From SXOA01 sp046593355 (GTDB lineage Bacteria; Planctomycetota; Planctomycetia; Pirellulales; Pirellulaceae): a DNA stretch of 64,000 nt. Below, one piece after another: positions 25,219 through 33,600 of the stretch. Under the pieces are notes generated by a model. It was not told where the DNA came from and did not search any database. It worked only from the letters and a program-made list of their open reading frames with translations. Every line of letters starts with the position of its first letter. Positions within the stretch are counted from its first letter, which is position 1. The stretch covers positions 92,824-156,823 of the forward strand of contig JBKJNY010000102.1 in the NCBI GenBank assembly GCA_046593355.1. The letters are read 5' to 3'. A program made the position numbers and the translations under genes.

Positions 25219-26094
25219 ATGGACGCAGAACTCTCCCAAGCCGTCGCCGCCATTCGCTCGCAGTGGAATTGCGGTCCCCAGGTGGGCCTGATCCTGGGAA
25301 CGGGTCTGGGCGGACTGACCGACGCCATGCAGGTGGAAGCGGAGATCCCCTACGGCAATATCCCGTATTTTCCCCGCTCGACAGCGATGGCCCACAAAGG
25401 AGCACTCCTCGGCTGCGAAATGGCCGGCGTGAAGGTTCTCACCATGGCCGGCCGCTGCCATCTGTACGAAGGCTACTCCGTCGCCGACCTGCAGCTTCCG
25501 ATCCGCGTGATGCACGCTTTCGGCATTCGGACGCTCATCATCACCAACGCCGCCGGCGGCCTGAATCCGCGGTTTGAGCCGGGCGATGTGATGGTAATCG
25601 AGGATCATATCAACCTCATGGGTTTCGCCGCGTGCCCGCAGGGCTTGACGGTGGATGTCGAAGGTGGGGTAGGCTTCCAGCCTGCCCAAAAAAACGAACC
25701 CAGCACGGCGCAGACCCTGGGCAGGCTGGAAGCCTACCCCACCTATTGTCCCTCTCTCATCGCCGCCGCCCTCTCCGCCGCTCGCCAGGGCAATTTCGCT
25801 TGCCGCCGCGGCGTGTACGTCGGCGTGAAGGGGCCCAATTACGAAACCCGTGCCGAATATCGCGCCTTCCGTCGCTGCGGGGATGTCGTCGGCATGAGCA
25901 CGATTCCGGAAGTTCTGGCCGCGCGGTCCTTGGGAATGCGAGTCCTCGGCCTCTCCACCGTCACCAACGTGGCCAATCCCGACGCCCCGCAGGTCGTCAC
26001 CTCCGACGAAGTCGTCGAAGTTGCCGGCGTCGCCCAGCCCAAGTTGCGGCAGATCATCGGGAGCGTGCTCAGATCGGATGTTTTGCTGAAGTGA
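25219..26094 (+). CDS. Purine nucleoside phosphorylase 2 with an in-frame palindrome insertion
   Basis: 291 residues, paralogue of the preceding PNP. It keeps GLILGTGLGG, MAGRCHLYEGY, TNAAGGLNPRF, EDHINLMG, GPNYETRAEYRAF and VGMSTIPEV. Between HINLMG and the helix starting LIAAAL the normal GPRFPDM-type loop is missing. In its place 27 residues (about 149-175, GGVGFQPAQK to LEAYPT) are encoded exactly by the 81-nt family C palindrome at 25663-25743. The frame is kept because 81 is a multiple of three. Whether the enzyme remains active is unknown; the affected loop lies near the substrate site in this family. The start at 25219 follows the B element; upstream codons in frame belong to it. Confidence 0.88.
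   Translation: MDAELSQAVAAIRSQWNCGPQVGLILGTGLGGLTDAMQVEAEIPYGNIPYFPRSTAMAHKGALLGCEMAGVKVLTMAGRCHLYEGYSVADLQLPIRVMHAFGIRTLIITNAAGGLNPRFEPGDVMVIEDHINLMGFAACPQGLTVDVEGGVGFQPAQKNEPSTAQTLGRLEAYPTYCPSLIAAALSAARQGNFACRRGVYVGVKGPNYETRAEYRAFRRCGDVVGMSTIPEVLAARSLGMRVLGLSTVTNVANPDAPQVVTSDEVVEVAGVAQPKLRQIIGSVLRSDVLLK
25663..25743. repeat. Full palindromic element, family C copy 2, inside the second PNP gene
   Basis: Perfect terminal arms of about 25 nt, GGTGGGGTAGGCTTCCAG... (25663) and its reverse complement ending 25743; each arm is itself a hairpin (GGGTAGGCT with AGCCTGCCC, one G:T pair). The total of 81 nt is translated without a stop. Confidence 0.96.
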
Positions 26095-26212
26095 TTGATT
26101 CCCCTTTTCTTGAAGGGGCAATCTCACGGCGGGATTGGAAATTGAGGACGTTTTTAGCGCCGTTCGTGATGCCCTGTCCAAGGCAGCCTTGTTAGAGGCT
26201 GGGGACATCAAC

Positions 26213-26365
26213 ATGACGAAGAAAAAGGAGAAAAAGAAAAAGGTCACCAAGACTGACGGCGCTTCCGAACAAACTGTAACTGAGGAAGTGGAAGTCGACG
26301 AGGATGAAGCGCCTTTGCAAGCAAGTTCGGAAACAGTGACTGTTCCGGAGCCTGGCTCTGCATGA
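26213..26365 (+). CDS. Small Lys-rich/acidic hypothetical protein
   Basis: 50 residues from the ATG at 26213 (MTKKKEKKKK then a Glu, Asp and Thr-rich tail). The frame also runs back to a TTG at 26135, which would add MEIEDVFSAVRDALSKAALL and make 76 residues; neither start has a strong ribosome-binding site. Composition suggests a disordered charged peptide. It could be a real small gene or chance; no homologue is recognised. Confidence 0.35.
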   Translation: MTKKKEKKKKVTKTDGASEQTVTEEVEVDEDEAPLQASSETVTVPEPGSA

Positions 26366-26399
26366 ATGGCCGCAGAATCAGGCCCTGACGCCGAGCTAG

Positions 26400-26450
26400 G
26401 TAGCCTGCACACTCCGTGTGCAGGCGTCCGCTCAAGGAGTGAGCGGACTA
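26400..26450. repeat. Double-hairpin element, family E-like copy 4
   Basis: TAG at the left end and CTA at the right end. The left hairpin has stem CCTGCACA/TGTGCAGG around CTCCG; the right hairpin has stem TCCGCTC/GAGCGGA around AAGGAGT. It ends 2 nt before the stop codon of the following minus-strand gene. Confidence 0.88.
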
Positions 26451-26452
26451 CT

Positions 26453-28240
26453 TTACTGCTTCCTCCGCAGCGTGAACGCCATGTAGTGAAACCCGGTCTC
26501 GTCGTTCACCATCATGCCGCCGCCGGGGGCGAAGTATTTGGCCAAAACGGAGAACGCCGGCAGCGGATTGTCCTTGAGGGCCTTGTCCACGTTCTTCAGG
26601 AAGGGATTGCCTTCCGCCGCGGATGCCAAGCCCTTCTGCGTGTTCTCGGCGCGGATCAGCTCGTAGACGAACCGCAGCGCCTCTTCGGGCCGCGTGAACT
26701 GCACCATGCCAGGAGCATCGCCCCCCACCTGCCGCTTGATCTTGCCGGCAATCAGCTTGTATTCCAGGTCGCCGGCCAGACCGCGGGTCGCGTCGCTGGT
26801 CGTCGTGATGCAGTGGTGCAGCGCGGCCGTGCTGCCGCTCGCAACCAGGTAGTCCCCAATGATGGCCACGGCCGGCGTCGGCAGACGGATTCCAGCGGGG
26901 AGTTCCGGCGCGCCTTCGCGACGCTCCGGCATTTTAATCGCCCAGTACGTCACCCCGCCAAATGCCTTCTTTTCCACGGCCTCGGGGTATTTCGCCACCA
27001 GCTTCTCCACGATGGAGGTTTGGAAGGCTTTCGCATCCTTGAGCTTGACTCCCACGATATTCACCTGGCTATTCAAGGTGACCGGCTTCTCCACCCACTG
27101 AGCCAGCGTGATACGGCCATCGAGGGCGGGAACGATTTCCGCCTCCACGTCGATCTCGATCCTGTCCGACAGCCGCTCCTTGACGAAGGCCTTGAAGTTC
27201 CCTTCCCCTTGCAGGCTGTCCCACAGCTTGTTGCCGTTCTTGTACATGTCCTCGAACCGCCAGTGCAGTGTCATATAACTGGTCACGTCATTGGGCACCC
27301 AAGCCTCCGGCGTGGAATCGCCGGAACCCATCGCCAAAAGCTCCACCACTCCGGCACGAGGGTTATCCAGCAGCAGGTGGAAGTGCATCACGTCGTCGAA
27401 CTCGCCGGCGCCATAAATCAAGCTTCCTCCCACTCCCTTCACGCCGTCCAGACCGAGCGGCTGAAAGAAGGCCAGGGCCAGAGAGGCGGGGCCGCTCGCG
27501 AGCACTTTGCGGGCGATCTCCACCGGGTCCGCGTAAAACGTCACTTGCGGCCGCTCGTCCTTGGAACCGCCGCAGCGGCTCATGATGGAGTTGAATTTGG
27601 CGTTGTCGGCGAGGGACTTTACCTCCGAGTTGCCGGTCCACGCCAACAAGAGCGGCTTGACGAGATCCTTGCTCGTCGTGATGACCACGGTGCCGTCCTT
27701 GTCGAACTGCACCGCGGACTGCCCGCCGGGGCCGGTGTAGATATTGACCTTCACGTCCTCGATGACTTCGCTGGTCTTGGTGCCGCCGTTTTCGGTCAGC
27801 AGAGCCTCCCCCTTCTCTAGGAGCTTGTTGACGCTGATGATTTTGTCCTTCACATCCACCAGGAGCAGAATTGCCGGTGGCCCGTCCCCTTGCGGCACCA
27901 CGGCGAAGCAAACTTCCCCTTGCGGAATCTTCAGAAGCTCGCCGAGCGGCAACCCGACCTGATCCTCAATCTGTTTCCACTGTTCTTCCACCGACCCATA
28001 GAGTTGCGTCACCAGCGGCGCGATGTTCTGGTCCTGGAACATCCGCCCCGTGGCGGTCTCCTTGAATTTGGCCACCAGATCCTGCACATCCGAAATCCGC
28101 ACATACGCCAGCGTCCCCTCCGGCAGGATTTTCGGTGCTACGGCGCGCTCCGCTCGCGCGAGGGATGCCAGGGTGGCCACCAGAACCAGCGGCAGGACGA
28201 TGACTTTCCAATTGCGTGCTAGCCAGAATTGCTTGTTCAC
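26453..28240 (-). CDS. DUF3352-like secreted protein
   Basis: 595 residues from a GTG start at 28240, which places a well-formed signal peptide (basic start, then WKVIVLPLVLVATLASLARA) exactly at the N-terminus. An ATG 84 nt further upstream is possible but would bury the signal. The mature protein begins VAPKILPEGTLAYVRISDVQ and continues with alternating strand and helix segments. The LPxxTxAYVRI opening and repeated FxxSIMSR/AxxVLASGP pattern recall DUF3352 proteins of planctomycetes, which are extracytoplasmic and of unknown role. It is divergent from the BON-domain gene across a 529-nt spacer. Confidence 0.8.
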   Translation of the reverse strand: MNKQFWLARNWKVIVLPLVLVATLASLARAERAVAPKILPEGTLAYVRISDVQDLVAKFKETATGRMFQDQNIAPLVTQLYGSVEEQWKQIEDQVGLPLGELLKIPQGEVCFAVVPQGDGPPAILLLVDVKDKIISVNKLLEKGEALLTENGGTKTSEVIEDVKVNIYTGPGGQSAVQFDKDGTVVITTSKDLVKPLLLAWTGNSEVKSLADNAKFNSIMSRCGGSKDERPQVTFYADPVEIARKVLASGPASLALAFFQPLGLDGVKGVGGSLIYGAGEFDDVMHFHLLLDNPRAGVVELLAMGSGDSTPEAWVPNDVTSYMTLHWRFEDMYKNGNKLWDSLQGEGNFKAFVKERLSDRIEIDVEAEIVPALDGRITLAQWVEKPVTLNSQVNIVGVKLKDAKAFQTSIVEKLVAKYPEAVEKKAFGGVTYWAIKMPERREGAPELPAGIRLPTPAVAIIGDYLVASGSTAALHHCITTTSDATRGLAGDLEYKLIAGKIKRQVGGDAPGMVQFTRPEEALRFVYELIRAENTQKGLASAAEGNPFLKNVDKALKDNPLPAFSVLAKYFAPGGGMMVNDETGFHYMAFTLRRKQ

Positions 28241-28769
28241 GAGATACCCCCCAGGAGAATTACGACCGCGGAATGAGGCTGCGGATTGCACGAAAGTACC
28301 CGTTCCGGCTGGTGTTTGTTTCATGGAGTGGAGAAATGTGCTGCGGGTTGTCCAGGGCAGGGTGGTGAAATTGTCCGCCGTTGATTAATCATAAGTCTTG
28401 TCGTGATATGCGGTTACAGCGATGTCTGTCGGATCATTTTCACAACCACCCTCCCCGGTTGAGGGGGCAAGGGAACCTTTGCCACCGCTGGATGTTTAAT
28501 CCCGCGAGGGGGCACCTTCCTCCACGAAGAGCCAATCCGCGAAACCATTATACCAAACTGCCAGTACTAACTAAGTGTGCAGTAACCCGGCGACACTGGC
28601 CCCCTCCGCAGTTGCCCTGGCCAAAGAATTCCCCCACAATGAAAGAGTTCGCTGAGCGGTACAACCGGCCTTCCGGCGAGACTATGTGCCGCACGGCGCG
28701 GTGGTGACGATTGACGGTGAAGAGTCCTGACTGTCCGCGTAAAGCGATTATCCTGTTAGCCGGTGCCCT
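28241..28769. other. Divergent intergenic region, 529 nt
   Basis: No supported gene. It separates two divergent secreted-protein genes and should hold both promoters. A small hairpin (GGCAAGGGAACCTTTGCC, about 28465-28485) follows a C-rich/G-rich pair (CCCTCCCC, AGGGGG). None of the palindromic families of the rest of the window was seen here. Confidence 0.6.
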
Positions 28770-29603
28770 ATGAAGAAATGCCCGAGATTCGTTTTCCTTG
28801 CGATTGGCTGGGCGTTCCTCGCCGGGATTGGTGCCTCGAGCGTCTTTGCCCAGGGCCGTGGCGGCGCGCCTTCTGGCGGGGGGATGGGTGGTTCGGGAGG
28901 CTCTTTTAACGGCATAAGCACTGGCTCTAGCGGCAACACGGGCGGCAGCAGCAGTTCTTTGTTTAACTCGGGAAGCAGCGGCAGCAGCAGTAGCTCTTTG
29001 TTTAATTCCAGCGGCAGCACGAGCAGTGGCGGAAGTACCAGTGGCAGCGGCTCAGCCGGCACCGGATCGGGCGTGTCGGAAACCTCAATTCAGACCGGGC
29101 AGATTGGGTCCGCCACACCCATCACGCGCGGCGCACCGATAGAGCGCAATTCCACAGGTGCGTACCTGATTAACTCCAACCCCGACATCATCGGTGGCCA
29201 GCCGTCCGGCAACAGCAATCAGTTCGCCAACTTGTTCTCCCAGATCGGCCGCTCGATGAACCAGGGAGGGAACTTCAACCAGCAAGGGGGACGCAATGCC
29301 GCTCGCTCCACCATCCGCATCCCGCTGAGGCTCGGCTTCACTCCCAAGCCGATCTCCGCCCCGCTGTTCATCGCCAAATTTGAAAGCCGGCTTGCCAAGC
29401 TGCCCGCCATTTCCGCGATTGGCCCCATCCGTGTGACTATGGATGGCTCGACGGCCGTTCTGACAGGGGTGGTTGCATCGGAACAGGACCGGCAATTGGC
29501 CGAGGGGATTGCATTACTGGAGCCCGAGGTCGAGACCGTTCGGAATGAGCTAACGGTCCAGGCTGCCGCGGAAGGGCTGAATTCTCCGTCGAATATTCCT
29601 TAG
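28770..29603 (+). CDS. Secreted Gly/Ser-rich protein with C-terminal BON domain
   Basis: 277 residues. Signal peptide (about 1-28, ending SSVFAQ), then a low-complexity Gly/Ser/Thr region (about 29-115). A mixed region follows, and the C-terminal 75 residues form a BON-like domain: IGPIRVTMDGSTAVLTGVVA and ALLEPEVETVRNELTVQ fit its strand-helix pattern. BON domains bind lipid or other envelope components, so an envelope role is likely. The gene is convergent with the lipoprotein at 29437 and their coding frames overlap by 167 nt. Confidence 0.82.
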   Translation: MKKCPRFVFLAIGWAFLAGIGASSVFAQGRGGAPSGGGMGGSGGSFNGISTGSSGNTGGSSSSLFNSGSSGSSSSSLFNSSGSTSSGGSTSGSGSAGTGSGVSETSIQTGQIGSATPITRGAPIERNSTGAYLINSNPDIIGGQPSGNSNQFANLFSQIGRSMNQGGNFNQQGGRNAARSTIRIPLRLGFTPKPISAPLFIAKFESRLAKLPAISAIGPIRVTMDGSTAVLTGVVASEQDRQLAEGIALLEPEVETVRNELTVQAAAEGLNSPSNIP

Positions 29604-30489
29604 CGCCTGCCCCCTCTCCCTGTGTGAGAGGGCTGCGGTGAGGGTTTGGAGATAGGTTCTCGGTGCCACCTTCGCCTGAAGCATCCATTGTCTTGTCAGG
29701 CGATGTCGAGTTGGCGGGCTGAGGCAGAGGATTGCCTTCCCCGCGTTCCGGCAACTGCGGCAGTATCCGCGGCTCCTGATTCCGGCTGGCCGCCACTCGT
29801 TCGGCCAGGTTCTGCGGCAGCGTGATCGACATCGACTTGATGCGGCTTTGGCGAATCCCGGCCGCGGTGATTTCCTCATCAAACCCAACTCGCGTGACGT
29901 CTCCATCGTGCGTCGTCTTGGCCGAGAGCACTTGTTGTTCAACACGCTTTTCCTGAACGGGAGTCTCGGGGCCCGGCAGGAGGCCCAAGGACTGCTGTCC
30001 CACAATGACCTGGCCGGTCGCGGCCGTGAAGATGGGCACCAGGCTGATTTCCGCTTGTGAATTGCCGATGGCATCCCACGGCACCCACACGCTATACGAA
30101 GCGCCAAGCTCGGTGGGACTGAAATGTCCGCTGAACTGCTCCGGCGTGAAGGCTACTCGACGATCCGCTTGCTTGTGATCGCTCGATTTGCTCGTGTCGT
30201 CGAAACAGTAAACGACAAGCTGGCCCTGCACGGGGACCGCTTCGTTTTTGGCGTTATAGAAATAGAGCCGTCCGCCAAACCCGCGTGTCGCCGGCTTGCC
30301 GGGGGCGTTGTACATCGCCGGCGACCAGAGCGCTACCATCTTCACCGGCGCTTGATATTTTCCCTCGGCAATCGTGGACTGCTTCCCGCCCCAGGGCATC
30401 GCCGAGGACAGACTTTTCGTCGTTCCCGCGCAGCCGCTCGCCAGTCCCACGCCGAGGGTCAATAACATCCAGGAAAAGCATTTTCTCAT
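29437..30489 (-). CDS. Hypothetical lipoprotein with a read-through C-terminus
   Basis: 350 residues. Lipobox ASGC after a hydrophobic signal (MRKCFSWMLLTLGVGLASGC). The first 240 residues include GGRLYFYNAKNEAVPVQGQLVVYCFDD and are probably folded; no family is recognised. The last 90 residues are Pro/Ser-rich. The part from about SPNPHRSPLTQGEG onward is encoded by the family H palindrome (29608-29647) and then by the antisense of the neighbouring BON gene. The original stop was therefore probably lost or replaced by the element. It lies downstream of gspD in the same direction and could accompany the secretion system. Confidence 0.75.
   Translation of the reverse strand: MRKCFSWMLLTLGVGLASGCAGTTKSLSSAMPWGGKQSTIAEGKYQAPVKMVALWSPAMYNAPGKPATRGFGGRLYFYNAKNEAVPVQGQLVVYCFDDTSKSSDHKQADRRVAFTPEQFSGHFSPTELGASYSVWVPWDAIGNSQAEISLVPIFTAATGQVIVGQQSLGLLPGPETPVQEKRVEQQVLSAKTTHDGDVTRVGFDEEITAAGIRQSRIKSMSITLPQNLAERVAASRNQEPRILPQLPERGEGNPLPQPANSTSPDKTMDASGEGGTENLSPNPHRSPLTQGEGAGAKEYSTENSALPRQPGPLAHSERSRPRAPVMQSPRPIAGPVPMQPPLSERPSSHP
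29608..29647. repeat. REP-like palindrome, family H copy 2
   Basis: Arms CCCTCTC (29612-29618) and GAGAGGG (29626-29632) with flanking GGTGAGGGT; inverse orientation of the copy at 334. It lies right after the BON gene stop and inside the 3' part of the convergent lipoprotein gene. Confidence 0.8.
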
Positions 30490-30538
30490 GGCTCAGCTTC
30501 CGTGCGGTTTGCTCAAAAAACGGGGGAATCGAAGGCGA

Positions 30539-30647
30539 GTGTGACAGAAAAATGGAAGACAGAAAAATAAAATCACAATTCGGCGATGCGGTCGCGCTTC
30601 CAAGAATTCCCTTCCCCATTTTTCTGTCTTCCATTTTTCTGTCACAC
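30539..30647. repeat. Inverted-repeat element, family L
   Basis: Perfect 29-nt arms, starting GTGTGACAGAAAAATGG (30539-30567) and ending CTGTCACAC (30647), 50-nt interior. It lies in the junction between gspD and the lipoprotein gene and ends 5 nt before the gspD stop codon. Confidence 0.96.
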
Positions 30648-30652
30648 AAAAA

Positions 30653-33600
30653 CTACCGATAGATCGCCGGCTCAACGGGTTGTTCTGCTGCTTGTCCAGG
30701 ATCGGCATACCCCGCCGGTTCCACTTCGGAGGCAGCCGGCGAGGAAAATCTCGGCGGTGGCGGCAGTCGCCCCACCTGGTTTTCCCAGGGCCACGCCAGC
30801 GGCTTGCTCTTGGGGATGGTGCGCGTCTTGGCCGAATCGTAGCCGCTGTCCATGGGCGGCGCTGACGCCGGCTCGGACCGGGGAGTTGGCGGCGGATTGG
30901 CGGTGCCGATATTTCCGGCTCCCAGCGGCGGCGAAATCCCTCGCGGGGGCGTCCGAAAAGCGCCCTCCGGCGCGACTCCGATCGGTTGCAGTTGCGGGCC
31001 GCTCCGCCGGCTGGTGGACGGCAAAATATCCGGCAGCGGTCCCATCGGCGGCGGGGCGATGCCTGGGAACGGGGGCGGCGGAACTTCCTCCGGCACCGAC
31101 GGATTATCGTCGGGGAAAATGAGAGGCGAGGAATGGGCGTTCACACCGGCGTTGCCGGTGATGTACGGGACTTCCCCATGCACGTTGGCCACATCCGCCA
31201 GGCACCAACTCATCCGTTCCGACTCCCGCTGATTGAACCAATTCTCTTGCTCGTCGGTCTGAATGATGTACGGAGTCATGATGACCAGCAGCTCGGTCCG
31301 GTCCACTTGCATGGAGTCAAACCTGAAGAGCCGACCCAAAACCGGTATGTCAGCCAGATAAGGCACCCGCCGCGTGGTCTCAATTTGACTACGGGTAATC
31401 AGGCCCCCCAGGATGACCGTCTGTCCGCTCCGCGTGTTGACGGTAGTGCTCGCTACGGTCTTCTTGATTTGTGGAATGCGGATCGCCCCCGTCGCCGCGC
31501 CCGCGCTCTGAAACGCCGTTCCCTCGGATTCGGGTCCCAGCTCGGACTTCGTGACATCCACGAACATGATGATATTCCCATCCGCGTTGGTCCTGGGTGT
31601 AACCTGAAGGATGATGCCAACGTCCACCGGCAGGACGGTATTCTGCGCGATGCCGTTGGTGATGGTCGTTCCAGAGATCATCCGCACCTCCGCCCCCACC
31701 TGAACGTTGGCCTGCTGGTTGTCGAGCGTCTGGACTTGCGGGCGGCTGAGGACTTGCAGCCGGTTTGAGTGTTGCAACGCTCGAACCAGCACGTTGACGG
31801 AATCGCTGCTTGCGGAAAGGACCAGCCCGCCGTAGCCGAGCGTGGCATCGGTCCTGCCCATTCCCAGGTTGGAAAGTCCTTGCGAAGCAGCCGCATTCCG
31901 CGTCGCCAGCGAGGCAGCAGTCGTAGCATTTCCGACGGTCGCCTGATTGAACGGGAACCCGACCGTGCCGATGCCACGGTCAAACAGCAGCGAATCCTGG
32001 ATGCCGAGCTCAATGCCGAACTGTTCCACGTCGCTGAGCTTGACCTCGGCAATCAGCACCTGAATGGCGACCATGTTCCTGCGCTGGTCAAGCTGCTTGA
32101 TGATCAGCTTGATCTCCTCGGCATAACGCGGCGAGGCGTTCACAATCAAGCTGTTCGTGATCGGCTCCGGGACGACGATGATGGCTTGGTCCCAGATCGT
32201 TACCGGGCTGTTCAGGAGGGGAGCCTGTGTATTGAGCGTTTGCCGGTTTGTCAAATACTGGTTGATCGCCGTGGCCACCGTTTCGGCAGTCGTGTTCTTG
32301 AGCATGTAAACGCTGGTCAAGCGGCCCCGCAGTTCACTCTGATCCAGCCCCCCCAAAATCGCTTTCACCACCGCCAGATCGCCGGCGTTGCCGGAGGCAA
32401 TGATGCTGTTGGTGCGGGTATCGACCGAGAACCTTAGAGGCACCAACGTATTTTCACCGGCGCCGGTCGCCGATTGCAGACCCTGCGCTCCTTGCTGCTG
32501 GTTCGTCTGCTGGCCGAACAAAGTTTGCAGCATCGTGGCCATCTGAGTTGCGTCGGCATCCTCCAGGAGGAAGATCTTGACCTGGGCCGACACCGCCGGC
32601 AGGCCGTCGAGTTGCTCAATCAAAGCCGCCATCAGCTCCATGCTGGACGCCGGGCCGGTCACCATCAGGGAGTTCGATCTCGGGTCCGAGGACAGGCGCA
32701 CGTCCGACAAAATGCCGGATTCCAGCAATTCCACCACGCCGGTCTTATTGGTGGTCTGGAAGATAAGCTTCGTCGGCTTGGGTGTGGAGACAGCCCGAGT
32801 CGGCGTTCCGGCGCCTCCTCCAGCACCTTGCTGTTGTCCCCCGCCCTGCTGTTGCAGAAGGTTCTGGCCGCCGCCGCCGCCCGCAGCTTGCGAAATCTGG
32901 GCCTGCGCTTGCTGGGCGTAAATGGCCTCCTGCAAGACCTGGATGATCTCATCCGCCAGCGAGTTTTTCAGGCGAAAAATCCGCACTTCCATTTTCACGG
33001 GGCCGGAATCCTGGTCGAGCTCGTCCAGAATATGGGCCGCCTCTTCCATGTCCCGCGGGCTGGCCTGGATGATGATCGAGTTGCTCCGGTAGTCGGCAAC
33101 GATCAGCGCCCGCGTTCCTAACCCTGTGCGCAATGTGGTCCCATACCCGGGCCGATCCGTAAAGAACATCCGCAGCTTCGTTTCCGCATCAATGGCCGAC
33201 AGATACTTCAGCTTGAATATCCGCAGCGTCCTATCCGGCGCGACGGGCTGATCGATCTTCTTGATCAGCTCGATCACCGAATCAATCCCCTGCCGGCGGC
33301 CAATGAGGAGCAGCGCGTTGGGCTTGACCAGCGGCACCACGGTCACCGTCCCCTGCCGCGCGCCGAGGGCCGGCGTGTAAATCTGATTGATCATGGTGGC
33401 CATCGCCTGGTCGTCGACGTGCTCCATCATGTAGATTTCAACCTCGGGCCGGGTCTTTTCGCTCTCCGCCTCGATCTGGGCGATGATCCGCTGCACCCGC
33501 TCCACGTCCCGCTTTTTGCCTTTGATGATGAGGACGTCGAGACCTTCGATGTACTGGATGTCGACGGGACCAATCTTCCCTTCCTCGTCCGACAGCTCGC

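Noticed and set aside
28381..28707. Possible 108-residue gene in the divergent region
   Set aside because: No ribosome-binding site, no domain and a composition rich in Arg, His and Pro typical of random frames in this genome.
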